DNA from: CAVSMC01 sp963728935 | GTDB taxonomy: Bacteria > Pseudomonadota > Gammaproteobacteria > Burkholderiales > Casimicrobiaceae | Direction of reading: 5' to 3' | NCBI GenBank assembly: GCA_963728935.1 | Contig: CAVSMC010000001.1 | Location: 2,232,001 to 2,296,000 of the forward strand | DNA: 64,000 bases | In this document: piece by piece, positions 47,764 to 57,442 of the stretch | How the letters are laid out: the number at the start of each line of letters is the position of its first letter | Position numbering within the stretch: the stretch's first letter is position 1 | Program-made: the position numbers and the translations under genes | Notes under the pieces: model-generated | What the model was told of the DNA's origin: nothing | What the model saw: only the letters and a program-made list of their open reading frames with translations | Database searches by the model: none

Positions 47764-48441
47764 ATGAGCGTCGTGCTCCGCGCCGAGAACGTCGTGCGAA
47801 GGCTCGAAGGCGAAGTGCCGGTCACGCTCGTCGACGGCGTGAGCCTCGACATCGAACGCGGCCACTTCATCGCGATCATGGGGCCGTCGGGGTCGGGCAA
47901 GTCGTCGCTGCTCTACCTGCTCGGGCTGCTCGACGTGCCGACCGAAGGACGCGTGTTCCTCGACGGCGAGGACACGTCGGCGTACGGCGAGGACGAGCTC
48001 GCGAACCGCCGACTGGCGAAACTCGGCTTCGTTTTCCAGTTCCACTTCCTGCTTGCCGAGTTCACCGTGCGGGACAACGTCGCGCTGCCGATGCGCCGAT
48101 TGGGTGCGTTGGGTGACGCGGCGATCACCGCCCGCGCCAACGAATTGCTGGAACGACTCGGCGTCGGAGACCAGAGCGCGAAACGCCCGCACCAGCTCTC
48201 CGGCGGCCAGCGGCAACGTGTGGCGATCGCGCGTGCCCTCGCCAACGATCCGCTGGTGATCCTTGCCGACGAGCCGACGGGCAACCTCGACTCGGTGTCG
48301 AGCGCGAACGTGCAGAAGATCCTGCACGATCTCGCGCACGAAAGCGGCAAGACGGTAGTCGCCGTCACGCACGATGCGACGTTCGCGTCCGTCGCCGATC
48401 AGCGGATCGGCCTCGTCGACGGCAAGATTCACGTCGATTGA
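47764..48441 (+). CDS. MacB/LolD-type ABC ATPase
   Basis: The 225-residue ATPase has Walker A GPSGSGKSS, signature QLSGGQRQRVAIARALAND and Walker B VILADEPTGNLDSVSS, with the FQFHFLLAEFTVRDN Q-loop region of the lipoprotein-release/MacB class. It completes the export system. Its ATG lies eight bases after the final palindrome of the array, whose CGCGGGGAC arm is the only Shine-Dalgarno-like sequence. Confidence 0.93.
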   Translation: MSVVLRAENVVRRLEGEVPVTLVDGVSLDIERGHFIAIMGPSGSGKSSLLYLLGLLDVPTEGRVFLDGEDTSAYGEDELANRRLAKLGFVFQFHFLLAEFTVRDNVALPMRRLGALGDAAITARANELLERLGVGDQSAKRPHQLSGGQRQRVAIARALANDPLVILADEPTGNLDSVSSANVQKILHDLAHESGKTVVAVTHDATFASVADQRIGLVDGKIHVD

Positions 48442-48470
48442 CGCCGCGGTCTCGGCGGCGATGACAGTCG

Positions 48471-49592
48471 CTACTTGATCTTGCCGCGCGCGGCGACGCG
48501 CCACACCGATTCGATGCGACGATCGCGAACGCCGACGATCTCCTCGTGCAGGTGGACCGTCGTGTCGGAGTAGCCGACGACGAGCTCGATTCGATCGCCG
48601 ACTCTCGGCGCGTCGCTCGGCTGCGCGAGCTCGATCTTCGTGTGCTCGGCGGAAAGCTTGATGGAATCGAATGGCGGCAGTCCGCGCGGCGCCGGCATCG
48701 CGGCGTCGCCGCTCATCGCCTTCTTGCCGGCGTCGATGACGATCCGGGTGGGCGTCGGCCGGCTCGTCACCGTCGCGACGATCGTCAGCGCCGGTTCGAA
48801 ATCGACATGGTAGTCGCGGATGTAGTGCATATCGCTGAAGATGGCGCCGCCGACCTGAACCTCGGTGACGCCGGGCTGGCGTATGCAATGGGGAAACGTG
48901 CCGGTTCCGCCGCAACAGACGATGTCGGCGCGACAGCCCGTCTGCGTGCACAGGCGCGCCGTTGCGACGAGCTTCGCGATCGCGTCGCGAATCGTGTGCT
49001 CCTTCTCGGCGGGATCGGCAATCGTCGTCGCCTGGCTTTCCCACGCGACGACGCCGACGAAGCGAAGCGCGGCGCGCTTCACGATTTCGCGGGCCAGCGC
49101 GACCGTCGGTTCGCCCGGCAAAACACCGGCGCGCTTCATGCCGATGTCGACCTCGATCGCGATGCGCAGCCCCTTGCCGGCGCGCGCGAACGCGGCGTCG
49201 AGCGCGGCGACGTTGTCGACGTTGTCGACACAGACGATCGGATCGGCATAATCGGCGAGCGCGACCAGCCGCTCGATCTTGATCGGTCCGACGACTTGGT
49301 TCGCGATCAGAACGTCGCGAATGCCCGCCGCTGCCATCACCTCCGCCTCGCCGACCTTCGCGCACGTGACCCCGATCGCACCGGCGGCGATCTGCAGCTT
49401 CGCGATCTCCGGCGTCTTGTGCGCCTTCGTATGCGGGCGCCACGCGACGCCGTGCGCGCGGCATTCGGCGGCGATGCGCGCGATGTTCCGCTCCATCACG
49501 TCGAGATCGACGACGAGCGCCGGCGTGTCGAGCGCCGACAGCGGTTTGCCGACGAGAGGGTACACAGCAGCCGCGTGAGTTTCCTTGGGCAT
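48471..49592 (-). CDS. D-threonine aldolase/DSD1-family PLP enzyme
   Basis: The 373-residue protein has the alanine-racemase-like barrel and the DSD1 C-terminal domain. RPHTKAHKTPEIA contains the PLP lysine, and VDIGMKRAGV and QVGGAIFSDMHY are family landmarks. The C-terminal HLHEEIVGV region includes a metal-binding His, as in Mn- or Zn-dependent members. ATG 49592 is the natural start. Expected reaction: cleavage or dehydration of a D-3-hydroxyamino acid. The gene converges on the ATPase gene. Confidence 0.88.
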   Translation of the reverse strand: MPKETHAAAVYPLVGKPLSALDTPALVVDLDVMERNIARIAAECRAHGVAWRPHTKAHKTPEIAKLQIAAGAIGVTCAKVGEAEVMAAAGIRDVLIANQVVGPIKIERLVALADYADPIVCVDNVDNVAALDAAFARAGKGLRIAIEVDIGMKRAGVLPGEPTVALAREIVKRAALRFVGVVAWESQATTIADPAEKEHTIRDAIAKLVATARLCTQTGCRADIVCCGGTGTFPHCIRQPGVTEVQVGGAIFSDMHYIRDYHVDFEPALTIVATVTSRPTPTRIVIDAGKKAMSGDAAMPAPRGLPPFDSIKLSAEHTKIELAQPSDAPRVGDRIELVVGYSDTTVHLHEEIVGVRDRRIESVWRVAARGKIK

Positions 49593-49828
49593 GGTCAGAC
49601 GTTTGCGAAAGTAAGAGAGGTGGCCGAGTGTGCGTTCAGTTTGCACCCATGTCGTTTCCCGGCAGGTTAGCAAAAGTGCTAACGGCCACGTCCGACCATC
49701 CCTGTCGTCCCTACCGAGTGAATCTGAACCCGAATGATGGCGTTTACGCAAGCGTTTTCGGCACATACTGCGCTCCGAGCCAGAATGTTAAGAATTACGA
49801 TATGGTGTCCAGCCTGGGCCAGGGGGTC

Positions 49829-51007
49829 ATGAGACTTGCCGGATTGCGTCTTGTCGTTTCGCTTGCCGCGCTGCTCGCCTGGAGCGCGCTGGCGGCGGAT
49901 TATTTTCCGCCGCGCGGTGGCTGGGAAAGGAGGGCGCCCGTCGAGCTCGGCTTCGATGCGGCGAAACTGAAAGAGGCCATCGACTACGCGGTCGCGAACG
50001 AGAATCCCTCGTCGAAGGATGTCGCCGAGGATCTCAAGAACACGTTCGGCAAGCGCGAGCCGAACTTCAAGATCGTCGGCCCAACGCAAATGCGCGCAGC
50101 GCTCAACGGCATCGTCGTCCATCGCGGCTATGTCGCCGCGGAATGGGGCGATACGGCGCGCGCCGACATGGCGCACAGCGTCACGAAGACGTTCCTCACG
50201 ACCGTCGTCGGCCTCGCATGGCAACGCGGACTCATTGGTGATCTCGACGACCGCGCGTCCTCCTATCTGCCGAGCGCTGAACGCGCGGAACTCTTCGGCC
50301 ACGAGCACAACGCGACCATCACATGGGATCATCTGCTGCGGCAGACGAGCGATTGGTCGGGCACGCTGTGGGGCATCTCCGACTGGGCCGACCGCCCCGT
50401 CGGCGCGACGCCGGCCGACTGGCCCAACCGCCCGATGCACGCGCCGGGCACCTATTTCAAGTACAACGATGTCCGCGTAAACCTGCTGGCTCTGTGCGCG
50501 CTGCACGTGTGGCGCCGCCCGCTTCCGCAGGTGTTGCGCGACGAAGTGATGGACCCGATCGGTGCCTCGAACACGTGGCGCTGGTATGGCTACGAGACCT
50601 CGTGGATCGAGCTCGACGGGCAGCGCGTGCAGTCAGTGAGCGGAGGGGGTCATTTCGGAGGCGGAATGTTCATCAGTGCGTGGGACATGGCGCGCTTCGG
50701 CTACCTGTTCCTGCGCCACGGCAAGTGGGCCGGTCGCGAAATCGTCTCCGAGCGATGGATGAAACTCGCGCGGACCCCCGGCCCCGCGAATCCCAACTAC
50801 GGGTTCGCCAACTGGTATCTCAATACGGACCGCAAATTGCTACCGAACGCACCCGCTTCCGCCGTGCGCTTTGTCGGCAACGGCGCGAACATCGTCTACA
50901 TTGACTGGGAGCACGACCTCGTCGTCGTGGTGCGCTGGATCAAGGACGAGGCGGCGTTGAATGAATTCCTGGGACGCGTGATCGGTGCTATGAACTATGC
51001 GAAATGA
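49829..51007 (+). CDS. Secreted serine hydrolase (beta-lactamase class C/EstB-like)
   Basis: The 392-residue protein has a signal peptide (LVVSLAALLAWSALAA) and the beta-lactamase-like core: nucleophile SVTK at 117-120, the Tyr-containing YFKYNDVRVN and a late GGGHFGGGMF stretch. I chose ATG 49829, behind AGGGGG; the longer in-frame extension upstream is not supported. It may be an esterase or peptidase in the periplasm. It is divergent from the aldolase gene. Confidence 0.88.
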   Translation: MRLAGLRLVVSLAALLAWSALAADYFPPRGGWERRAPVELGFDAAKLKEAIDYAVANENPSSKDVAEDLKNTFGKREPNFKIVGPTQMRAALNGIVVHRGYVAAEWGDTARADMAHSVTKTFLTTVVGLAWQRGLIGDLDDRASSYLPSAERAELFGHEHNATITWDHLLRQTSDWSGTLWGISDWADRPVGATPADWPNRPMHAPGTYFKYNDVRVNLLALCALHVWRRPLPQVLRDEVMDPIGASNTWRWYGYETSWIELDGQRVQSVSGGGHFGGGMFISAWDMARFGYLFLRHGKWAGREIVSERWMKLARTPGPANPNYGFANWYLNTDRKLLPNAPASAVRFVGNGANIVYIDWEHDLVVVVRWIKDEAALNEFLGRVIGAMNYAK

Positions 51008-51550
51008 GAATGCGCCGTACGTTCGATGGTGCCGAAAACGCGCGCCTAGCTAACGTACGCTCTTGCGCATTCGGCCCGTTCGATGACGGTCGCAGGTCGA
51101 CCCCGTTACAGCCGTTGCGCGTAGCGAAGCCAACGACAGCAATGCCGCGATACCCGCCGTTTAGCGGCAACTCATCAACGGGTGCGTTCGGCCACCTCCA
51201 GTCGTTCACGGTCGGCGCGAAAATTTCCCGTGAGCGGTCGTTCGCGCAAGCATGCCGAAGTAGCGGCGGAATCGATCGGCGCGGACGCGGCGTAGCCGTC
51301 GAATGAGCACTGCGGCGACGCAATCGTCATTCGCAGAAAGCTTCCATCGAAGACCCGTCGCGGGCGCCTGACACCTCACGCGCTCTACCGCGCAGTCGTT
51401 ATGTGCGACAGGCGCACAGTTTTTAGCCGACAGCCTTGATCCGCGCTAGGAGGCGATAGAGGATAAAGGCGCGCGATGCTGTTGGGCGGATGATTGCGCA
51501 GCTGATGTCCAGCGCGGCACCGAGAAATCTTATCGATTCGGAGGAACCAA
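51008..51550. other. Gap of 543 bases without a recognisable gene
   Basis: Short frames on both strands look like shadows. The left part is GC-rich; the right part near 51400-51550 falls in GC content towards the next gene. A GGAGGA ribosome binding site at about 51539 belongs to that gene. No convincing promoter or hairpin was identified. Confidence 0.5.
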
Positions 51551-53482
51551 ATGCGACTTTTCCACAGAGTCCTCGCTTTGTTACTGGCGAGCTGCATGGG
51601 GGCACTTCTGTTTTCCGTGAACGCCTTGGCCAAGAAAGACGATTTCAAAGATGCGATCCCGATCTCCCTTAATGGCGCACCTTCGCCGGTGCGTGATCCG
51701 AGCATCGCCAACGGACTTCCGCTGACCGGCTACTTTGAGCGGTCCTTCACGGTAGACGGCATTACGCGCACCGCCAAGATATACATCGCTTCCCAGGCCC
51801 CGATTCGTTCCTACTTCACCGTGATTGCGGTTCCGGATGGCGTCGCCACTGCAGCATTTCTGCAAGAAACCGGCTGGAAGGATCTTGCCGACAAGACGCA
51901 GGAAGGTTTATTCGTACTCGAGCCGGGACCAGGTGGCTGGGGCAGTTTCGACGCGGAGCAGAACTACGTCAACGCAGCGATGAACTTCTATATCGGGACG
52001 GGCAACAGCTATTTCTCTATCTACGGTGAGCACTACCTCGTGGGATATGGATCGGGGGGGCCCGCTCTCGAAGCCTGGGCTGCCGCGAATCCCCTGAAAG
52101 TGATCGGCCAGGTCTATGTCGGTTCGAAAGGATTGCCGGCAAGCTATTTCAATCAGTTCTATTCATTGGAATTCGGCGGGACTTCCGCCCCCCCCGGTAC
52201 CGACGTTGTATTCCCCCCGGGTTTCCGGCTGATCAAGTATGCGGAAACAGTGCTTCCCACCTGGTACATCGATCCGGATAAGACCACGATTTCCGATAGT
52301 CTCGATTACTGGATGTATGCGAACGACTGCGTGGAATCCAAGCACAAGGACCCTGTTCTCGGTAAGATTTGTTTACAGGCCAACGATTCCGGCCGATGGA
52401 TGACTTCCTATTCCGGTCCGATCTCCGAGGTTGCCGTTCTCGATGAGCCGGGCAAGGATTCGGACAAGAAGGCCGACAACTACCTCAAGAAGGAGAGGAC
52501 CAAGGACATCCGCGACTTCCTCACCTATTACACGCGTTACGAAAACTTCTTCGCCTACGGTAACCAGCTCGTGCTCAGATCTGACTACAAGAAGCTGGGC
52601 TTCGAGATCCACACGATGATGGTGAATAATTTCGCCCGCGAATATCTCGTTTACGTGCCCAAATCCGCGAAGAAACTGTGGAAGAAGGCGGCGCCCGTGA
52701 TGTGGGTCTGGCCGGGCAACAGCCAGACGGACAAAGTGTTCGTAGACTCGACACAATGGTGGAAGGTCGCTGAGGACAACGGCTTCATCCTCGTGATCGT
52801 TTGCGAGAAGATCAACACGAACGCCATTTCGGTGAGCCATGGCGATTCTCTTCAATTCTGGCAGCAGCTCAGAGAAGCGATAGTCCAGAATTATGACGTC
52901 GATCCCACTCGATTCTACTTTAGCGGACAGTCGGCGGGCAGTTTCTTGAGTCAGAGCTTTGCCGTTGCATTTCCCGAGTTCTTCGCCGCAATAGCTTCCA
53001 CGTCCGGTGCGCCGAGCAATAATTTCAACGGCATGAACGTGAATATCGAAGGCACAACCTATCCTGCCAGCAACAGAATGGTTCCGAACTACATGATCTA
53101 TGGTGAGGGCGATCTCAGTACCCTGCTCGGTACTCTTTGGGACGCGACTACGAACGCTCTCGACCGGTGGGCGGCGTACTTTCTCGGCGTGAACGGTTTG
53201 GCATTGACCGCTGCCGACGAGGGAAGAGCGGTTATCAGCGGCTGGCAGGACAGGTTCAGCACCTGGACCTGGACCAAGCAGTTTGGCAACGCGACGGTTC
53301 CGGTCTTTCAGGTGACCAAGGACATCTACCGTTCACACAACAACATCTACTCAGAGACGCCCATGCTGTGGGAGTTTGCCAGGCACTACAGCTCCGAGGT
53401 GGATGCCAATAACAACGTCGTCCGGTATTACAGTGCTTCCGGCTTCACGAAGGCAGAGGACAAAGTGCAGATTTATCCATAG
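51551..53482 (+). CDS. Secreted protein with two alpha/beta-hydrolase-like halves
   Basis: The 643-residue protein has a signal peptide ending near NALAKK. The first half has GYGSGG (165-170), a nucleophile-like turn. The second half has GQSAGS (G459, S461, G463), a canonical GXSXG, with VYVPKSAKKLWKKAAPVMWV before it, resembling PHB depolymerase/feruloyl esterase folds. Codon use is visibly less GC-rich than its neighbours (TTA, AGA and ATA codons occur), suggesting acquisition from elsewhere. The target polymer or ester is unknown. Confidence 0.8.
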   Translation: MRLFHRVLALLLASCMGALLFSVNALAKKDDFKDAIPISLNGAPSPVRDPSIANGLPLTGYFERSFTVDGITRTAKIYIASQAPIRSYFTVIAVPDGVATAAFLQETGWKDLADKTQEGLFVLEPGPGGWGSFDAEQNYVNAAMNFYIGTGNSYFSIYGEHYLVGYGSGGPALEAWAAANPLKVIGQVYVGSKGLPASYFNQFYSLEFGGTSAPPGTDVVFPPGFRLIKYAETVLPTWYIDPDKTTISDSLDYWMYANDCVESKHKDPVLGKICLQANDSGRWMTSYSGPISEVAVLDEPGKDSDKKADNYLKKERTKDIRDFLTYYTRYENFFAYGNQLVLRSDYKKLGFEIHTMMVNNFAREYLVYVPKSAKKLWKKAAPVMWVWPGNSQTDKVFVDSTQWWKVAEDNGFILVIVCEKINTNAISVSHGDSLQFWQQLREAIVQNYDVDPTRFYFSGQSAGSFLSQSFAVAFPEFFAAIASTSGAPSNNFNGMNVNIEGTTYPASNRMVPNYMIYGEGDLSTLLGTLWDATTNALDRWAAYFLGVNGLALTAADEGRAVISGWQDRFSTWTWTKQFGNATVPVFQVTKDIYRSHNNIYSETPMLWEFARHYSSEVDANNNVVRYYSASGFTKAEDKVQIYP

Positions 53483-54138
53483 CGACCCGGGGCTCGCCCC
53501 GGCGCGAATACGGGAGCGCAGAGCCGGTACAGGCGCCCGCTCCCTTTGAAAGCGTTTGTACTTGGGAGCTGTACGGCGCTTGGGTGGCGCTGACCACGAG
53601 CGCTACCCCATCGTCGTTTTCGGAGGTCTTGGGATCAGTGCGAGAACCAAGCGCCAAGCCGTTCACCAAACCCGGGCAACTCCAACTCCATTTTCGCGAA
53701 TGGAGCGGGGAAGCGTCACTGCGTGCGCGCCGGCGGCCAGGGTGCGCCGGCCCCGCGTCCCGCGCTGCTGGCGCTCGACGTTCGGGTTACCGAGCGATGC
53801 GTTGATCGAACTCGTACTCCGGTGCCGACTGGGCGCAGCGGTGGAGGGTGCCCGCCCCCGCGTCGGGCATCTCCCATAGCGGAGGGCCGCGGGCGGGCGC
53901 AATCCTTGCCCTCGCTTTTAGGCATCCAATCTGAGAAGGATAAGGAGGCTCGTTGCGGGAAATTGAACGGCTGCTTCCACAGATTTAAGCGACTGTTTCG
54001 GCGCGCACTTTTTTGTCGGCTCAGGGTCGCGACTTGAATTTCAACGCCGCTTGCCAATTGTCGGTGCCAATCCATGTTTCGAGGACGTTTTATCGTCCGC
54101 TTCCGTCAGTGACGCGGATGCGATGGTAGATGTGCCTG
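53483..54138. other. Gene-poor stretch of 656 bases
   Basis: No gene is supported here. It begins with a possible terminator hairpin (53487-53502). Several overlapping frames around 53556-54075 are Arg-, Pro- and Gly-rich without a plausible start site or family, and are left out. The region lies between the lower-GC hydrolase and the antiporter, and may be repeat-like sequence that recurs elsewhere in the genome. Confidence 0.5.
53487..53502 (+). terminator. Candidate terminator hairpin after the hydrolase
   Basis: CCGGGGC (53487-53493) and GCCCCGG (53496-53502) form a strong stem with a two-base turn, four bases after the stop codon. There is no T-run after it, so it is a weak intrinsic terminator at best. 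Confidence 0.45.
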
Positions 54139-55380
54139 TCAACCGGCGCAGCGCATCGAGGCCCGCACCACGCGTCCGATCGTTAGTCCCTGTACGAGGA
54201 TCGACGACACGACCACGCAGTACGTCAGTGTCAGGATCGTGTCGCGCTCCGGGCCGGCAGGGAGCGATAGCGCCAGTGCGACAGAGATGCCGCCGCGCAA
54301 GCCGCCCCAAGTCAGTACTCGCCAGGATCTCGCTGGGAGCCCGAGTCGGGCACCTAGCGCGCTCATCGGCAGCCCCACCGACAGCCAGCGCGCGAACAGC
54401 GTCACGACGATCGCCGTGCCACCAGCAAGCAACAGCGTCGACGCGAGCGAGACGAGTAGCACCTCCATGCCGATGAGCACGAACAGCACGGCATTGAGGA
54501 TTTCGTCGAGTAGCTCCCAGAACATGTCGACATAGCGCCGGGTAACGTCGGACATCGCATCGGCGCGGCCGTAGTTGCCGACGATGAGCCCGGTCACGAC
54601 CATGGCCAGTGGCCCGGATATATGGAGGCGGTTGGCGAGCGCATAGCCGCCGGTCACGGCGGCCAGCGTGAGCAGCACTTCGACCTGGTAGTTGTCGACG
54701 CTCTTCAACAGGGCATAGGTGAGAAACCCCAGCGCCAATCCAAACACGATGCCGCCCCCGGCCTCGCGCAGCAGCATGGTGCCTGCCGTCTCGACGCTTG
54801 GCGGCGCGCCGCTGGCCAGCATCCCGACCAAGACAGCGAAGATCACGACCCCCACGCCGTCGTTGAAGAGCGATTCGCCGGCGATTACCAGTTCGAGCTT
54901 CTTCGGCGCGCCAGCCGACTTCATGATCCCCATCACTGCGATGGGATCGGTGGGCGAGATCAGCGCCCCGAAGACGAGGCAGTACCTCAAGGGGAGCGGC
55001 AGCGCCATCGGCGTCAGCGCATACCAGAGCCCAAAGCCGACTAGCAGCGTGGACAGCAGGGTACCAACGAGCGCCAGTCCGGCGACGGCCCACCGCTGCG
55101 CCTTGAGTTCGCCAAGGTTGACGTGCAGGGCCCCCGCGAACAGCAGCAACGAGAGCATGCCCTGCATCAGCACGTCGGAGAAGTCGATGGAGCGCAGCAG
55201 CGAGTCCTCGTACTGCCGCAAAGTCTGGCTCAGGCCGGCCGCATCGAGGCCGACGATCAGCAACGACACCAGCAGCGCGATCGCCATCACGCCGATCGTG
55301 GTCGGAAGGCGTACGAAGCGGTGATTGAACCACGAGAACAGGGCGGTGATGACGAGGCAGGCGGCGGCGATGTCGAGCAT
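54139..55380 (-). CDS. Cation:proton antiporter (CPA1/NhaP-like)
   Basis: The 413-residue protein has about 12 membrane segments and CPA1 motifs: FGALISPTDPIAVMGI, the acidic ion-binding stretch GESLFNDGVGVVIFAV, and a distal TWGGLRGGISVALALSLP. It exchanges Na+ or K+ for H+ across the inner membrane. ATG 55380 is the natural start of the first membrane segment; the longer extension is shadow. No large C-terminal regulatory domain is present. Confidence 0.92.
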   Translation of the reverse strand: MLDIAAACLVITALFSWFNHRFVRLPTTIGVMAIALLVSLLIVGLDAAGLSQTLRQYEDSLLRSIDFSDVLMQGMLSLLLFAGALHVNLGELKAQRWAVAGLALVGTLLSTLLVGFGLWYALTPMALPLPLRYCLVFGALISPTDPIAVMGIMKSAGAPKKLELVIAGESLFNDGVGVVIFAVLVGMLASGAPPSVETAGTMLLREAGGGIVFGLALGFLTYALLKSVDNYQVEVLLTLAAVTGGYALANRLHISGPLAMVVTGLIVGNYGRADAMSDVTRRYVDMFWELLDEILNAVLFVLIGMEVLLVSLASTLLLAGGTAIVVTLFARWLSVGLPMSALGARLGLPARSWRVLTWGGLRGGISVALALSLPAGPERDTILTLTYCVVVSSILVQGLTIGRVVRASMRCAG

Positions 55381-55595
55381 GAAAGCGCTGGGAGATGGAC
55401 GGCAAGCCGCATTCTGCCTCAACTGAATGAATACGACGCGGCGCAGAGCTGTACGACCACGAATGCGTATCGCGCGCATCCATGGTCCGATCCCTCTGTC
55501 GCGAGAAGCGCAGGCGCTATCACCTTGACGCGGACGAAAGTCCACGTCGCCGGTCAGCGCACAGTGAGATCTCCTTTAACCGAAAGGAGATAACG

Positions 55596-56185
55596 ATGGA
55601 ATCGACGCAGGTTCATCATCACGACGCGTGGAATAAGGGGAAGCTGGTCGGCCAGAAGGCGCCCTTCAAGCTGAAGGAGAGTCGCGAACCCGCAAGCCTA
55701 GAAGATCGCAAGCGCGCAGCTTGCTATCGATGCCGAGATCAAACAGGGCGAGTTCCCGCAGTCGGCCCTGCGTGTGCCACGGTGATAGGGTGGCAGGGCG
55801 GGCGATCGTGCTGCAGCAGGAGACGCAACGCCCGGTCCAGTTCGAGATCACGCCGTCGACCCGGGAGGTGGTGGCGTGGATCAAGCAGGCTGACCTGAAG
55901 TCTGACAGCTACCTCTTCCCTAGCCGGGTCCACGAATCGCCGCACTTGGGCACACGCTAGTACGCGCGAATCGTCGACGGCTGGGTCGAGGAAATTGGTC
56001 TCGATTCGACGGCGTACGGCACGCACTCGACGCGCCGGACCAAGCCGACGCTGATCTATCGCCGGACCAAGAACCTCAGGGCCGTTCAGCTCTTGCTCGG
56101 TCACACCAAGCTGGAGAGCACAGTGCGGTACCTCGGAATCGAGGTGGACGACGCATTGGAGATGGCGAAGCAGACAAAGGTGTAG
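55596..56185 (+). pseudogene. Tyrosine recombinase/integrase, disrupted by a micro-inversion and a stop
   Basis: The start ATG 55596, behind AAAGGAG, begins MESTQVHHHDAWNKGKLVGQ and KAPFKLKE, the N-terminus of a known betaproteobacterial integrase of about 200 residues. The next block of that family, LRELALFDLGIDSKLRACDL, is found on the opposite strand at about 55680-55770. The plus strand then resumes with CHGDRVAGRAIVLQQ in another frame. A TAG stops it at 55958 where the family has Gln. The C-terminus is intact, with GTHSTRRTK, LLLGHTKLESTVRY and the stop at 56185. The gene cannot make a functional protein. Confidence 0.9.
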
Positions 56186-56362
56186 TTTCGCCACGCTGGG
56201 CACGACCGCCGGGCTCGGCGGTCGCTGGCCAGCCATCAGTTGTGTTTCCACAGACGGCAAGGAGCCTGTCGCCGCCACCGGCGGAAATGGAGCTACCGGC
56301 CAGCACCGGACATTCCTGGCGCGGCCCTTAAGCGGACCTTAGGTGTGGTCGCGAATCGAGGA

Positions 56363-57331
56363 TCAGCGATTCTGCTGAGGCGGGCGGCCCCGACCGAAAA
56401 GTTCGAACGAGAGCGACCGGAGCCACCGATGCCCCGGGTCATGATGATATCGCTCATGCCAGTGCTGCTTCACCGTGAATCCGGCGATCTTTACAGGACA
56501 TCGAACGACCCGGATCGCTCGCACCTGCGCAAGCGTCTCCCCTATGTGGCGGGGCACGGTGGCCACGAGATCGGTAGAGGCCACGATCGTCGCGAGCCCG
56601 AGGAAACCCGGTAGCTCGAGCATGACGCGGCGCTTGAGATGTTGCGTCGCGAGAGACGTGCTAAGTGAGCTGTAGCTCGCTCCGGACAAGATGCCGACAT
56701 GTGCCTCCTGGAGATATGTGCGCGCGGTCATGCCGTCGGCTCCGATCCTCGGATGCTTAGCGCTGATCAGGCAAACGAAGTCCTGGTCGTAGAGCTTCTG
56801 CTCGTGAAACCCGGATTCGAGCCCAGCCACCGAGCCAATGGCGAGGTCGGCACGCCCCTCCTCGAGGTCGTGCCCGGTCGAGGCCGAGATCGGCACGACC
56901 TCCAGCCCCAGATTCGGACCGAGCACCCGAATGCGTGCGAGCAGGATGGGCAGCAGCGTGATATGGCTCGCGTCCGTCATGGCGATGCGGAACACGCGCG
57001 CTTCCTGGGCAGGATCGAAAAGTGGCGCGTCGCCCGACAACCGCCGCAGGCTGTCGAGGGCCTGGCGTACAGGGCCGATCAGCGCATCCGCGCGAGGCGT
57101 CGGCTTCACTCCTATCGACGTCCTCACGAACAGCGGATCGTGCAGCTGTCGTCGCAACTTAGCGATCCAGATGCTGACGGTCGGCTGGCTCAGGCCGAGC
57201 TTCTCCGCCGCGCGGGTCATGCTGAGCCCCGTGTAGATCTCATTGAAGAGCACGAGCAGGCGGGTATCGCGGGTGAACGCTTCGACGGAAGATGCCACTT
57301 TAAAATTCTCAATGTCGGACTTTGCAATCAT
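56363..57331 (-). CDS. LysR-type transcriptional regulator
   Basis: The 322-residue protein has an N-terminal winged helix-turn-helix (TGLSMTRAAEKLGLSQPTVSIWIAKLR) and a C-terminal effector-binding domain. It is divergently encoded from the TRAP receptor gene, with 111 bases between the starts, so it probably controls the catabolic operon. The start at 57331 (ATG) matches family start; longer extensions are shadow. The inducer is unknown. Confidence 0.92.
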   Translation of the reverse strand: MIAKSDIENFKVASSVEAFTRDTRLLVLFNEIYTGLSMTRAAEKLGLSQPTVSIWIAKLRRQLHDPLFVRTSIGVKPTPRADALIGPVRQALDSLRRLSGDAPLFDPAQEARVFRIAMTDASHITLLPILLARIRVLGPNLGLEVVPISASTGHDLEEGRADLAIGSVAGLESGFHEQKLYDQDFVCLISAKHPRIGADGMTARTYLQEAHVGILSGASYSSLSTSLATQHLKRRVMLELPGFLGLATIVASTDLVATVPRHIGETLAQVRAIRVVRCPVKIAGFTVKQHWHERYHHDPGHRWLRSLSFELFGRGRPPQQNR

Positions 57332-57356
57332 TGCATGGACAAATGATGCCTGCAAT
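57324..57356. promoter_or_regulatory. Candidate LysR binding site
   Basis: GCAAT-C-ATTGC (57324-57334) is a perfect short palindrome over the regulator start codon. ATTGCA (57330-57335) also pairs with TGCAAT (57351-57356) across 15 bases. Such dyads between a LysR gene and its target operon are the usual recognition and activation sites. The exact boundaries are uncertain. Confidence 0.45.
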
Positions 57357-57442
57357 CCGATGATCCTTCCCGAGCCCGCCCCAGGAGCTCCAGAACCATC
57401 GAGCAACGGAGCGGCCCGCCAATTCCCCGCGAGGAGAGGGTC

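Noticed and set aside
47548..49464. Long minus-strand frame of 638 residues
   Set aside because: It is a shadow of the aldolase, ATPase and array sequence; the aldolase lies in another frame.
53556..54075. Several overlapping frames of about 105-120 residues
   Set aside because: They overlap on both strands, are compositionally biased, and have no site or recognisable family.
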